Positions 1 to 5,682 of a DNA stretch of 11,052 nt are shown piece by piece. The notes below the pieces were generated by a model that saw only the letters and a program-made list of their open reading frames with translations, was not told the origin of the DNA and did no database searches. Numbering within the stretch: the stretch's first letter is position 1; each line of letters starts with the position of its first letter. The stretch is from JAJKIP01 sp040509055. GTDB taxonomy: Bacteria; Bacteroidota; Bacteroidia; Chitinophagales; Chitinophagaceae. Both the position numbers and the translations under genes were made by a program. The stretch spans positions 1 through 11,052 of the forward strand of contig JBEVLT010000041.1 of NCBI GenBank assembly GCA_040509055.1. The letters run 5' to 3'.

Positions 1-1
1 G

Positions 2-64
2 GTGATCGATAAATGGCGGAAATACGTGGAGGCGACCGGAAACCGGAATATAGAAAACGGATGA
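2..64 (+). CDS. Possible C-terminal fragment of an upstream + strand gene
   Basis: Frame 2 is open from the window edge to a TGA at 62-64 and reads VIDKWRKYVEATGNRNIENG. The other two forward frames stop within the first 12 bases. The fragment would converge on the minus-strand gene ending at 124, with a hairpin (75-106) between them, which is a normal arrangement for two gene ends. Twenty sense codons are too few to name a family, and an open stretch this short can easily arise by chance. Confidence 0.35.
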   Translation: MIDKWRKYVEATGNRNIENG

Positions 65-74
65 TAGCAGGAAG

Positions 75-106
75 GTATGATAAATGACCGGCGTCATCTA
101 TCATAC
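75..106 (-). terminator. 14-bp hairpin at the end of the def block
   Basis: The arms at 75-88 and 93-106 are complementary over 14 positions around a 4-base loop (89-92). The single imperfect pair (83/98) is A-C when read on the + strand but U-G in a minus-strand transcript, so all 14 pairs form only in RNA from the minus-strand genes. The hairpin lies 18 bases past the stop of the 124-1056 gene. There is no clear U-tract after it, only a short CUUCC stretch, so it could be a 3'-end stabiliser or a weak terminator rather than a classical intrinsic terminator. Confidence 0.5.
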
Positions 107-123
107 ATCCGTTCATCTATTCT

Positions 124-1056
124 TCATTTGCTAAAATCAAACAGCGTGGCCGTAAACACCCCTCTTTCGCGCTTTTTGAATACCACATCCCAGTTACCTT
201 TATACCGCAGTGTTTTGGGTACCAGGTAATCGCCGAATTTGGTCATTTCTACTTCCATCTGCACATCGAAGTCGTATACCCCGGCATCGTAGCTGAGGTG
301 GTAGTTGCGGGCCATTACTTCCATGGTCCGGGCGTCGAACCAGGTGATCATGTTGTCGATCACGATCTTATTTCTTTCGCCGCCGGACAGGTCTTCTTTT
401 GCTTTCACGGAAAAAACATAGCAGGACTTGCCTGCATACTCACCGCGATCGATCAGGAAATCATAATATTGGGCTATATCAGGATCGAAGATGTTGATCT
501 TCTCGCCTATAAAGGGGATGCCGGGTATTCTTTTGCCGGGATTAAAGAAAAGCATCTTCAGCTGCTCCTTGTGCTTGTCCGTGCCTTTTTTCTCCCGGGC
601 ATTGAACGAGGCTCCTTCCACGATATTATTCTCCCCGCACACCTGGCCACCGGTAAAGAATAACCCGGCATAGAGCTCGGCTGTATAATAATTGTACCCA
701 TGGTTGCGGTCGTAAAAATCGCCCTGCGTGATCTCATGCACCACCTGCATGGTGCGGCAATCTCCTGCACGGTTTTGCCGGGTGCGGCTGTACAGGCCGG
801 CCTTCTGTTTCCCGTTCTTGTCCATGATCCGGATATCGTTCAGCGAAGTAAACCCGAGCACATGGAGGTTTTTGAAAGCCTTGTAAAACGTAGTATCTTT
901 TTTTACGCGGTCCATGAATTTGGCCACGTTGAGATCGGTACCAACCACCACTTCGGAAAGGGAAATCATTTTGGCGAGCCGCTCGTTTTCCAGCGAATCT
1001 TCCTGGGCCAGGCAGGCACAGGGCAGGAGCAAAAAAAGTAACAGGAGTCTGTTCAT
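124..1056 (-). CDS. Exported protein of unknown function, downstream of def
   Basis: 310 residues; I do not recognise a named family. Residues 1-17 form a signal peptide: Asn-Arg, a Leu/Phe-rich core, then ACLA|Q, a typical signal peptidase I site in Bacteroidota. The two cysteines at 13 and 15 do not fit a lipobox, so the mature protein is probably periplasmic or outer-membrane associated. The C-terminal half (about 195-308) alternates short strands: YAGKSCYVF at 207-215, a WFDARTMEVMAR stretch near 239-250, and LVPKTLRYKGNWDV near 278-291. This order (modification step, measured value, then 'VP..lrY') recalls LolA-like or DUF4292-like beta sheets, but that is inference from pattern only. 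The gene starts 4 nt after the def stop, so the two are almost certainly cotranscribed. A function related to deformylation is not implied. Confidence 0.85.
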   Translation of the reverse strand: MNRLLLLFLLLPCACLAQEDSLENERLAKMISLSEVVVGTDLNVAKFMDRVKKDTTFYKAFKNLHVLGFTSLNDIRIMDKNGKQKAGLYSRTRQNRAGDCRTMQVVHEITQGDFYDRNHGYNYYTAELYAGLFFTGGQVCGENNIVEGASFNAREKKGTDKHKEQLKMLFFNPGKRIPGIPFIGEKINIFDPDIAQYYDFLIDRGEYAGKSCYVFSVKAKEDLSGGERNKIVIDNMITWFDARTMEVMARNYHLSYDAGVYDFDVQMEVEMTKFGDYLVPKTLRYKGNWDVVFKKRERGVFTATLFDFSK

Positions 1057-1060
1057 GCGG

Positions 1061-1642
1061 TTATTTCTCGGGAAACAGCATTCTGTAGTCCACGTTCACC
1101 TTGCCTTTGGATATATCGTTAAGCTTTCCCTTCATGAGTTTGCGCTTCAGGGAGGACACTTTGTCGATAAACAGCTTGCCTTCGATGTGGTCGTACTCAT
1201 GCAGGATCACCCGGGCCGTAATGCCCCTGAAGGTTTGTATATGCGAATTAAATTGCTCGTCGCGGTACTGGAGCGTCACTTTTTCCTGGCGCGAGATGTC
1301 TTCCCTGATCTTCGGAATGCTGAGGCAGCCCTCGTTGTACGACCATTCGCTGCCGGCCAGCTCCACGATATGCGCGTTGATGAACACGCCCTTGAAGCCC
1401 GGCTCATCCGGGTATTCGCCTTTCTCCTCTTCTTCCATATTCGCGAATATTTGTTCGGTATCTACCACGAACAGCCGCAGGCTTTTATTGATCTGGGGAG
1501 CAGCCAGCCCTACGCCGCTGCTGGCATACATGGTTTCCCACATATCCGCGATCAGCTTTTCCAGCCCCGGGTGCTCAGGCATGATATCCACCGCTACTTT
1601 GCGGAGTACAGGATGGCCATATGCTACGATAGGTAAAATCAT
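1061..1642 (-). CDS. def: Peptide deformylase
   Basis: 193 residues, normal length for the family. The cytoplasmic enzyme removes the formyl group from the N-terminal Met of new proteins, using a metal ion (usually Fe2+). All three family motifs are present: GVGLAAPQ at 43-50, EGCLS at 104-108 with metal ligand Cys106, and HEYDH at 148-152 with ligands His148 and His152 and catalytic Glu149. A very acidic loop (about 68-80, MEEEEKGEYPDEP) sits between motifs one and two. I chose the ATG at 1642, giving MILPIVAYGHPVLRK, because that is the usual family N-terminus. An in-frame GTG at 1678 would add 12 unrelated residues and overlaps the candidate promoter. The gene lies 58 nt after ruvX, with its own -7 box and a small hairpin between them, and reads on into the 310-residue gene 4 nt later. 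Confidence 0.97.
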   Translation of the reverse strand: MILPIVAYGHPVLRKVAVDIMPEHPGLEKLIADMWETMYASSGVGLAAPQINKSLRLFVVDTEQIFANMEEEEKGEYPDEPGFKGVFINAHIVELAGSEWSYNEGCLSIPKIREDISRQEKVTLQYRDEQFNSHIQTFRGITARVILHEYDHIEGKLFIDKVSSLKRKLMKGKLNDISKGKVNVDYRMLFPEK

Positions 1643-1677
1643 CTTGAGGTGAATTACGGTACAACAGGTTTGCGGCA

Positions 1678-1685
1678 CAAAGTTA
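1678..1685 (-). promoter_or_regulatory. Candidate -7 box for def
   Basis: The minus strand reads TAACTTTG, a perfect match to the Bacteroidota sigma-A -7 consensus TAnnTTTG. With the usual 4-5 nt to the start site, the leader would be about 31 nt. No TTG lies 17-23 nt upstream; the nearest is 12 nt upstream. The box directly abuts the hairpin at 1686-1705, so def and the next gene may be transcribed separately from ubiA-ruvX. Confidence 0.45.
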
Positions 1686-1705
1686 CCTGATTAGCTGCAA
1701 TCAGG
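1686..1705 (-). other. 7-bp hairpin over the ruvX stop codon
   Basis: CCTGATT (1686-1692) pairs perfectly with AATCAGG (1699-1705) around a 6-base loop, and the ruvX stop codon (1701-1703) is in one arm. A short TAACTTTG follows on the minus strand in place of a U-tract. It may be a weak terminator or attenuator between ruvX and def, or an operator beside the def promoter. Confidence 0.35.
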
Positions 1706-2117
1706 GGGTAGCGCGGTTTAAATATTCCTGTAGCAGGATGGTTGCTGCAATTTCATCCACCAGCGCTTTATTACGCCGCTGCTTTTTTTTCAGCCCCATT
1801 TCCAGCATGGAGTCTTTGGCCATTTTGGAGGTGAAGCGCTCGTCCACTTTGCGGACCGGCATGGCCGGGAAATTTTTTTGCAGGTCTTTGATGCATTTCT
1901 CCACCAGCGGGGTGGCATGCGTATCGCTGTCGTCCCAGTTCTTGGGCTCTCCGATAATGATCAGCTCCACGGCTTCGCGGGCAAAATAATCTTTCAGAAA
2001 CGGGACCAGCTGGCGCGACTCTACCGTCGTTAGCCCCGTGGCAATGATCTGCAGCGGATCGGTAACGGCAATGCCGGTACGCTTCAGCCCGTAGTCGATG
2101 GATAGTATCCTGGCCAT
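1701..2117 (-). CDS. ruvX: YqgF/RuvX-family RNase H-like nuclease
   Basis: 138 residues, the usual length. YqgF-family proteins have an RNase H-like fold. They are annotated as putative Holliday junction resolvases (RuvX), and the E. coli member is linked to maturation of the 16S rRNA 5' end. Motifs in order: LSIDYGLKRTGIAVTD near the N-terminus with acidic Asp8, IIIGEPKNWDDSD from residue 53, VDERFTS at 91-97 with Glu93, and VDEIAATILLQEYL at 120-133 with Asp121. These give the expected acidic active-site residues. The start is ATG at 2117, sharing one base with the ubiA stop (TAATG), which indicates translational coupling. The frame stays open about 176 codons upstream inside ubiA, but that stretch has no family similarity, and the ATG at 2117 gives the canonical N-terminus. 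Confidence 0.95.
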   Translation of the reverse strand: MARILSIDYGLKRTGIAVTDPLQIIATGLTTVESRQLVPFLKDYFAREAVELIIIGEPKNWDDSDTHATPLVEKCIKDLQKNFPAMPVRKVDERFTSKMAKDSMLEMGLKKKQRRNKALVDEIAATILLQEYLNRATP

Positions 2118-3046
2118 TAATGAATGAATAAATCGGCGATGACAAAAACGGCAAAAACAACCGAGGCAATGCCATTGGCGGTCATAAATGCCAGGTTCAC
2201 CCGCCGCAGGTCCGTGGGTTTTACAAGCGAATGCTGGTAGATCAGCATGCCGCAGAATACCGCCACCCCGATCCAGTACAGCCAGCCGAAATGGCCATAC
2301 CAGCCGGCCACGATCACAAAACCGGCGCTGCATACATGCAGCAGCGTGGAAACAAGCAGGGCCCTCGCCTTTCCCAGCCAGGCCGGAATGGAATACAGCC
2401 GCTGCGACCGGTCGAACTCCTCGTCCTGCAGGGCATAAATGATATCGAAACCGCTGACCCAGAAAATGACGGCCAGCGAAAAAAAGACAGGCAACAGGGC
2501 AAATTCGCCGGTCACCGCCAGGTAAGCCCCGATCGGCGCCAGCGACAGGCCTAACCCGAGTACCAGGTGACACAGCGGGGTGAACCGTTTGGTATAGCTG
2601 TACCCCAGCACCACCGACAGTGCCACCGGCGACAGGTAAAAACAAAGCCGGTTGATGAAGAACGTGCAGGTGATAAATAAAACGCAGTTGATGATCGTGA
2701 ACAACAGCACACTGTTGGCCCGAATGATACCGGCCGGTATTTCCCGGATCGCCGTGCGCGGGTTGCGGGCATCGAAATGCCGGTCAAGGTATCGGTTGAA
2801 GGCCATGGCGGCGGTGCGGGCAAAGACCATGCATAAAATAACAAGGAATAATCTCAGCAGGATCTCGGTTGCGGTAACAGGAATATCTTTGTGAACCGGG
2901 AAAACATAATCATGCCAGCCCGGAATTACCGAAGTAGCATAGTTCAGCAACCGCACGCCCAAAAAAAAGCCGATCATCGCAAAGGGCATCGCAAAGATGG
3001 TATGGGAGAATTTGATTAAGCTCAGGTAGCTTTTTGCCTTGGACAT
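2117..3046 (-). CDS. UbiA-family prenyltransferase, MqnP-like
   Basis: 309 residues with many hydrophobic segments, consistent with the 8-9 membrane helices of UbiA enzymes, which attach a polyprenyl chain to an aromatic acid in quinone synthesis. The first Asp-rich motif is N84-R-Y-L-D88-R-H-F-D92, followed by NPRT and REIPAG. The second is D201-I-I-Y-A-L-Q-D208-E-E-F-D212. These bind the Mg2+-diphosphate of the prenyl donor. The 'RTAAMAFNR..D...DA.NPRT..REIPAG' context is, from memory, typical of the MqnP group of the futalosine menaquinone pathway rather than of MenA. That subgroup call is inference, with about 0.5 confidence; 4-hydroxybenzoate prenyltransferase is the usual automatic name. 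It is the first gene of a coupled pair with ruvX and has a -7 box 4 nt before its ATG. Confidence 0.94.
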   Translation of the reverse strand: MSKAKSYLSLIKFSHTIFAMPFAMIGFFLGVRLLNYATSVIPGWHDYVFPVHKDIPVTATEILLRLFLVILCMVFARTAAMAFNRYLDRHFDARNPRTAIREIPAGIIRANSVLLFTIINCVLFITCTFFINRLCFYLSPVALSVVLGYSYTKRFTPLCHLVLGLGLSLAPIGAYLAVTGEFALLPVFFSLAVIFWVSGFDIIYALQDEEFDRSQRLYSIPAWLGKARALLVSTLLHVCSAGFVIVAGWYGHFGWLYWIGVAVFCGMLIYQHSLVKPTDLRRVNLAFMTANGIASVVFAVFVIADLFIH

Positions 3047-3050
3047 CCTG

Positions 3051-3058
3051 CAAATTTA
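3051..3058 (-). promoter_or_regulatory. -7 box immediately before the UbiA-like gene
   Basis: The minus strand reads TAAATTTG, then CAGG, then ATG. This is a perfect TAnnTTTG with exactly 4 nt to the start codon, so the predicted transcript start falls on or beside the A of ATG. There is no Shine-Dalgarno sequence, although GG of CAGG lies next to the start. No -33 TTG is seen at 17-23 nt. Confidence 0.5.
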
Positions 3059-3061
3059 GGA

Positions 3062-3159
3062 CGACAGCCTCAAATCGGGGATGGTAGCCACCACGATGGT
3101 GCCATGTTCCCTAAGGCATAAGAATTGACCGGCGAAAGCGAAGCTGTTTGAGGCAGTCG
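3062..3159 (-). repeat. 13-nt inverted repeat enclosing 72 nt in the methyltransferase-ubiA gap
   Basis: CGACAGCCTCAAA (3062-3074) and TTTGAGGCAGTCG (3147-3159) are reverse complements except for one A-A mismatch (3066/3155). The 72 nt between them contain a smaller hairpin, CACCA-CGA-TGGTG (3089-3101). The whole would fold into a branched structure in a minus-strand transcript and occupies most of the 142-nt gap between the methyltransferase stop (3189) and the ubiA start (3046). It ends 3 nt before the ubiA -7 box. There is no U-tract. It could be the processed or stabilised 3' end of the methyltransferase mRNA, a regulatory leader, or a small palindromic repeat element. No reading frame here looks coding. 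Confidence 0.45.
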
Positions 3160-3188
3160 CAGTTTGCGGCCCTCTCTGCTCTGATTTA

Positions 3189-3755
3189 TTACAATTTACC
3201 GGCAGCTTCAGCCGGCTTACGGATCAGTGAAATCCTGCTTCTTACGATCTCCCACAACACCACACCGGCTGCCGTAGCAATGTTCAGTGAATGTTTCATT
3301 CCCAGTTGCGGTATCTCGATACAGCCGTCGCACAAATGGATCGTCGGCTGCTCCACGCCGGTCACTTCGTTGCCAAATACCATGGCAATCTTTTCACTGG
3401 CAGCAAACTCCACGGTCTGCAGCTCCTGGCTACCGGCGGCCTGTTCTGCTGCATAGACCCGGTATCCCGCTCCTTTCAGTTCTTCCACCGCTTCCCCGGC
3501 AGTTTTAAAATGCTTCCAGCTAACGGTTTCTTCGGCGCCAAGGGCTGTCTTTTTGATCTCCTTGTGCGGCGGCCTGGCCGAATAACCACAGATATAGATG
3601 GCCTCTACCAGGAACGCATCGGCCGTGCGGAATACGCTGCCGACATTATAGGCGCTGCGGATATTTTCCAGCACCACGATGATGGGCATCTTCTCGGCTA
3701 CCCGGAACTCCTCCACCGATTTGCGGCCCAGTTCTTCCATGCTTAGTTTTCGCAT
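3189..3755 (-). CDS. SpoU/TrmH-family RNA 2'-O-ribose methyltransferase
   Basis: 188 residues, close to the minimal SPOUT methyltransferase size (no N-terminal substrate-binding domain as in RlmB). The enzyme uses S-adenosylmethionine to methylate ribose 2'-OH groups in tRNA or rRNA; the exact target cannot be told from the sequence. The three motifs of the trefoil-knot fold are clear: NIRSAYNVGSVFRTADAF at 31-48 (Asn31, catalytic-type Arg43), MVFGNEVTGV at 125-134, and IEIPQLGMKHSLNIATAAG around 147-164. I chose ATG at 3755 (MRKLSMEELGRKSVEEF), which matches my recollection of Bacteroidota members. Longer in-frame extensions run into the promoter region. The gene leads the minus-strand run, but a structured 142-nt gap separates it from ubiA. 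Confidence 0.93.
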   Translation of the reverse strand: MRKLSMEELGRKSVEEFRVAEKMPIIVVLENIRSAYNVGSVFRTADAFLVEAIYICGYSARPPHKEIKKTALGAEETVSWKHFKTAGEAVEELKGAGYRVYAAEQAAGSQELQTVEFAASEKIAMVFGNEVTGVEQPTIHLCDGCIEIPQLGMKHSLNIATAAGVVLWEIVRSRISLIRKPAEAAGKL

Positions 3756-3759
3756 GGGG

Positions 3760-3806
3760 CAAAGGTAGTGCTGCAAACATATTGTTGACGGCCAGGCTCC
3801 TGTCAA
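3760..3806 (-). promoter_or_regulatory. Two candidate promoters for the RNA methyltransferase gene
   Basis: Two perfect TAnnTTTG boxes lie on the minus strand. TATGTTTG (3781-3774) has a TTG (3806-3804) 22 nt upstream, within the known 17-23 nt -33/-7 spacing, and predicts a leader of about 14 nt. TACCTTTG (3767-3760) is followed by CCCC and then ATG, predicting a leaderless transcript. The -33 TTG of the first lies in a perfect 6-bp inverted repeat, GTTGAC (3784-3789) / GTCAAC (3802-3807), which might be an operator. Confidence 0.5.
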
Positions 3807-3826
3807 CCATCATTCAACGGCAGGAA

Positions 3827-3869
3827 GGAAACACAAATGGGCCGTCCCGATCTCTCCGGACAGCCCATT
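3827..3869 (-). terminator. Intrinsic terminator of the MuiA-family gene
   Basis: The arms at 3836-3847 and 3858-3869 form 12 continuous pairs in a minus-strand transcript, including one G-U wobble (3843/3862) that is a C-A mismatch on the + strand, so the structure fits minus-strand RNA. The loop is 10 nt. It is followed on the minus strand by a U-rich TTGTGTTTCC stretch (3836-3827). A second pairing, GGCAGGAA (3819-3826) with TTCCTGCC (3868-3875), could extend or compete with the stem. It starts about 20 nt past the stop codon. Confidence 0.7.
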
Positions 3870-3889
3870 CCTGCCACATCACCTCAACG

Positions 3890-5587
3890 CTATTTCAGGT
3901 TGACGATCTTTTTGTCTTTCGGATATTTCACACTATAGGTAAACCGGAACTTTTTGCTTTCCCCGGGCTTCAGCGCCACTTTCCAGGTCAGCACACCCGT
4001 CTCTGTATTCACCATGGCCCCGCCGGCATCTTCCAGTTGCACTTCCACTTCTTTGATGGTACTGAGCGGATGCTGGTCTTTGAGCAGCATGTTTACATCG
4101 GTGAGCTTGTTATTTTTCACCGTGAGCTCATAGGTAAATACCTGCCGGCTGTCTTTGCCGCTCGTTTTCAGGCTGCTCAGCTCCTTCACCAGCACCCGTT
4201 TTACGGCCAGCCGCTTGTCCCTGCCCAGCGAAAGATTGAGCGTATCGGCCGTGGTATTGGGATCGATCACCGATTTGCCCACGTAGGTATCATCCATGAT
4301 GATATTTGCATCGCCTGGCAACAGGTCCAGGTTTTGCCAGTCGGCCACTTCGGCCAGCAGGTAAGCCTCCCTGTCCATCCGCGGCACTGCGTAGTTTTTG
4401 AGGGTGCAGTCAATCTCCTCGTTTTTGATCGTCACGCTGTGCAGCTGGCCGTCGCTTTCGATGTCATAGGGCAGATCGATCTCGAAATTGGTATTCAGCT
4501 GTCCTTCGTTCAGCGTGGTATACTGCTGCAGGGTATTGGGATCGATATTATTATTACTCTGCAGCTTGTATTGACCATACCCCTGAACCACCACCTCTTC
4601 TTTCAATGCTTTATCGTTGTAAAACGACTGAATGGTGTTGAACCGTGAATTGTTGGCCACGGCAGCCCTGCGCTGCAGGTCGGTATACAGTCCAGGCACG
4701 TACAACTGCAGGTACCAGGGCGAAAGCACAGGCGCCACCACCCCGAAATTGGGTGTGCCGGTACTCAGCGTCAGTTTTGTTTTTTTCCAGTCGATGCCGG
4801 AGGTCTGTGTCAGCAGGGCCTTGTACACCAGTTTTACTTTATTGGTCTTCGAGTTCACGCGGATATCGTAGAGCGGTGTCCAGCCGGCATTGTTGGTATA
4901 ATAAGACAGCGTTACCGGAATTTCTTCCGCCCTCCTGCACACCACCTGCAGGATGATCTGGCCATAGGGCCTGGCCGGCGCCTGGGCAAGGCCACCTCCC
5001 TGTGCGATCCGCTTCCGCAGGTCGGCGATCCGGTCGTTCAGCAGTTTGCTTTCCTGCTGGTAACCGAAAATGGCTTTCCGCGATTTTTCGATCTTTGTAT
5101 TATAAAAGTCCACCAGCTTCAGCACTTCAGCGCTGGTCTCCGTTTTACCGCTGATGCCCACTGTCGTTTCGATCAGCAAGCCTGTTTTGGCAAGCGTTTC
5201 CTGCTCTACGGTTATTTGGTTATCGATAACAAGGATCTGCTTCTGCAGCAGGGTGATGCTGTCTTCCATCCGTTCGGCATCCTTTCCTTTTACAATACCG
5301 GCGACCGGGTAGATCACCGTGTATCGCTGCGACAGCAGCGCGATATCTTCCGGGCAGCTGATCTGCAGGCTGTTGATGTCTACCTGCGTGCTCAGCTGGT
5401 TGATGACAATGATCTTTGTGCCGGCATCCACTTTCACACGGCTTTCGTGTGTCAGTTCGGCGCCATAGCCGAAATAAACGGTGGCGTTGGTGATGGAGGC
5501 ATCGGCCCGTGCAGTGTCTTCATACGGACGGGCATATGAAAAAGAAAGGGTAAATAAAAACGCGGCCAGGGCAAGGAGCTTCTTCAT
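3890..5587 (-). CDS. DUF4140/DUF4139 protein, MuiA (mucoidy inhibitor) family
   Basis: 565 residues. Residues 1-19 are a signal peptide (MKK, hydrophobic core, SYA|R), so the protein is exported. About 30-130 match the N-terminal DUF4140 region (ATVYFGYGAELTHE near 35-48). About 105-195 are rich in heptad-like Leu/Ile/Gln/Lys and probably form two coiled-coil helices. From about 208 to the end is the DUF4139 beta-rich region, with YTNNAGWTPLYDIRV at 230-244 and a C-terminal KKFRFTYSVKYPK. The family is named after a gene affecting mucoid capsule in enterobacteria; its biochemical role is unknown. Unusual here is KEEVVVQGYGQYK (329-341) in the middle, like the start of a TonB-dependent receptor plug. 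The gene is single, divergent from mutS, with its own terminator. A weak TAAATTG lies 12 nt upstream of the ATG. Confidence 0.92.
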   Translation of the reverse strand: MKKLLALAAFLFTLSFSYARPYEDTARADASITNATVYFGYGAELTHESRVKVDAGTKIIVINQLSTQVDINSLQISCPEDIALLSQRYTVIYPVAGIVKGKDAERMEDSITLLQKQILVIDNQITVEQETLAKTGLLIETTVGISGKTETSAEVLKLVDFYNTKIEKSRKAIFGYQQESKLLNDRIADLRKRIAQGGGLAQAPARPYGQIILQVVCRRAEEIPVTLSYYTNNAGWTPLYDIRVNSKTNKVKLVYKALLTQTSGIDWKKTKLTLSTGTPNFGVVAPVLSPWYLQLYVPGLYTDLQRRAAVANNSRFNTIQSFYNDKALKEEVVVQGYGQYKLQSNNNIDPNTLQQYTTLNEGQLNTNFEIDLPYDIESDGQLHSVTIKNEEIDCTLKNYAVPRMDREAYLLAEVADWQNLDLLPGDANIIMDDTYVGKSVIDPNTTADTLNLSLGRDKRLAVKRVLVKELSSLKTSGKDSRQVFTYELTVKNNKLTDVNMLLKDQHPLSTIKEVEVQLEDAGGAMVNTETGVLTWKVALKPGESKKFRFTYSVKYPKDKKIVNLK

Positions 5588-5682
5588 AATAACAATTTAT
5601 CAACCGGATGCAGGCGGCTGGATAGTTACATAAACACTTCCTTATTTTTGCCGTTTCCGTTTCTTACAATTTTGTTAACGTA
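5588..5682. promoter_or_regulatory. Divergent promoter region between the MuiA-family gene and mutS
   Basis: On the + strand TATTTTTG (5643-5650) is a perfect TAnnTTTG box, predicting a mutS leader of about 28 nt; no TTG is seen at the usual -33 position. On the minus strand only a degraded box, TAAATTG (5599-5593), is visible before the MuiA-family gene. No Shine-Dalgarno sequence precedes either start. Confidence 0.5.

Noticed and set aside
914..1636. 240-codon + strand open frame opposite def and the exported-protein gene
   Set aside because: It overlaps def, whose catalytic motifs are complete, has low-complexity His/Arg/Leu-rich content, and has no recognisable motif.
2118..2645. The ruvX frame stays open about 176 codons upstream, giving a possible 314-residue protein
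   Set aside because: The extra part lies inside the ubiA coding sequence in another frame, is rich in Gly/Ala/Arg/Cys typical of a shadow frame, and matches no YqgF N-terminus. The ATG at 2117 gives the canonical start.
3782..4648. 288-codon + strand open frame opposite the MuiA-family gene
   Set aside because: Antisense shadow of a well-supported gene; His/Phe/Gln-rich composition without domains. It also runs through that gene's terminator.
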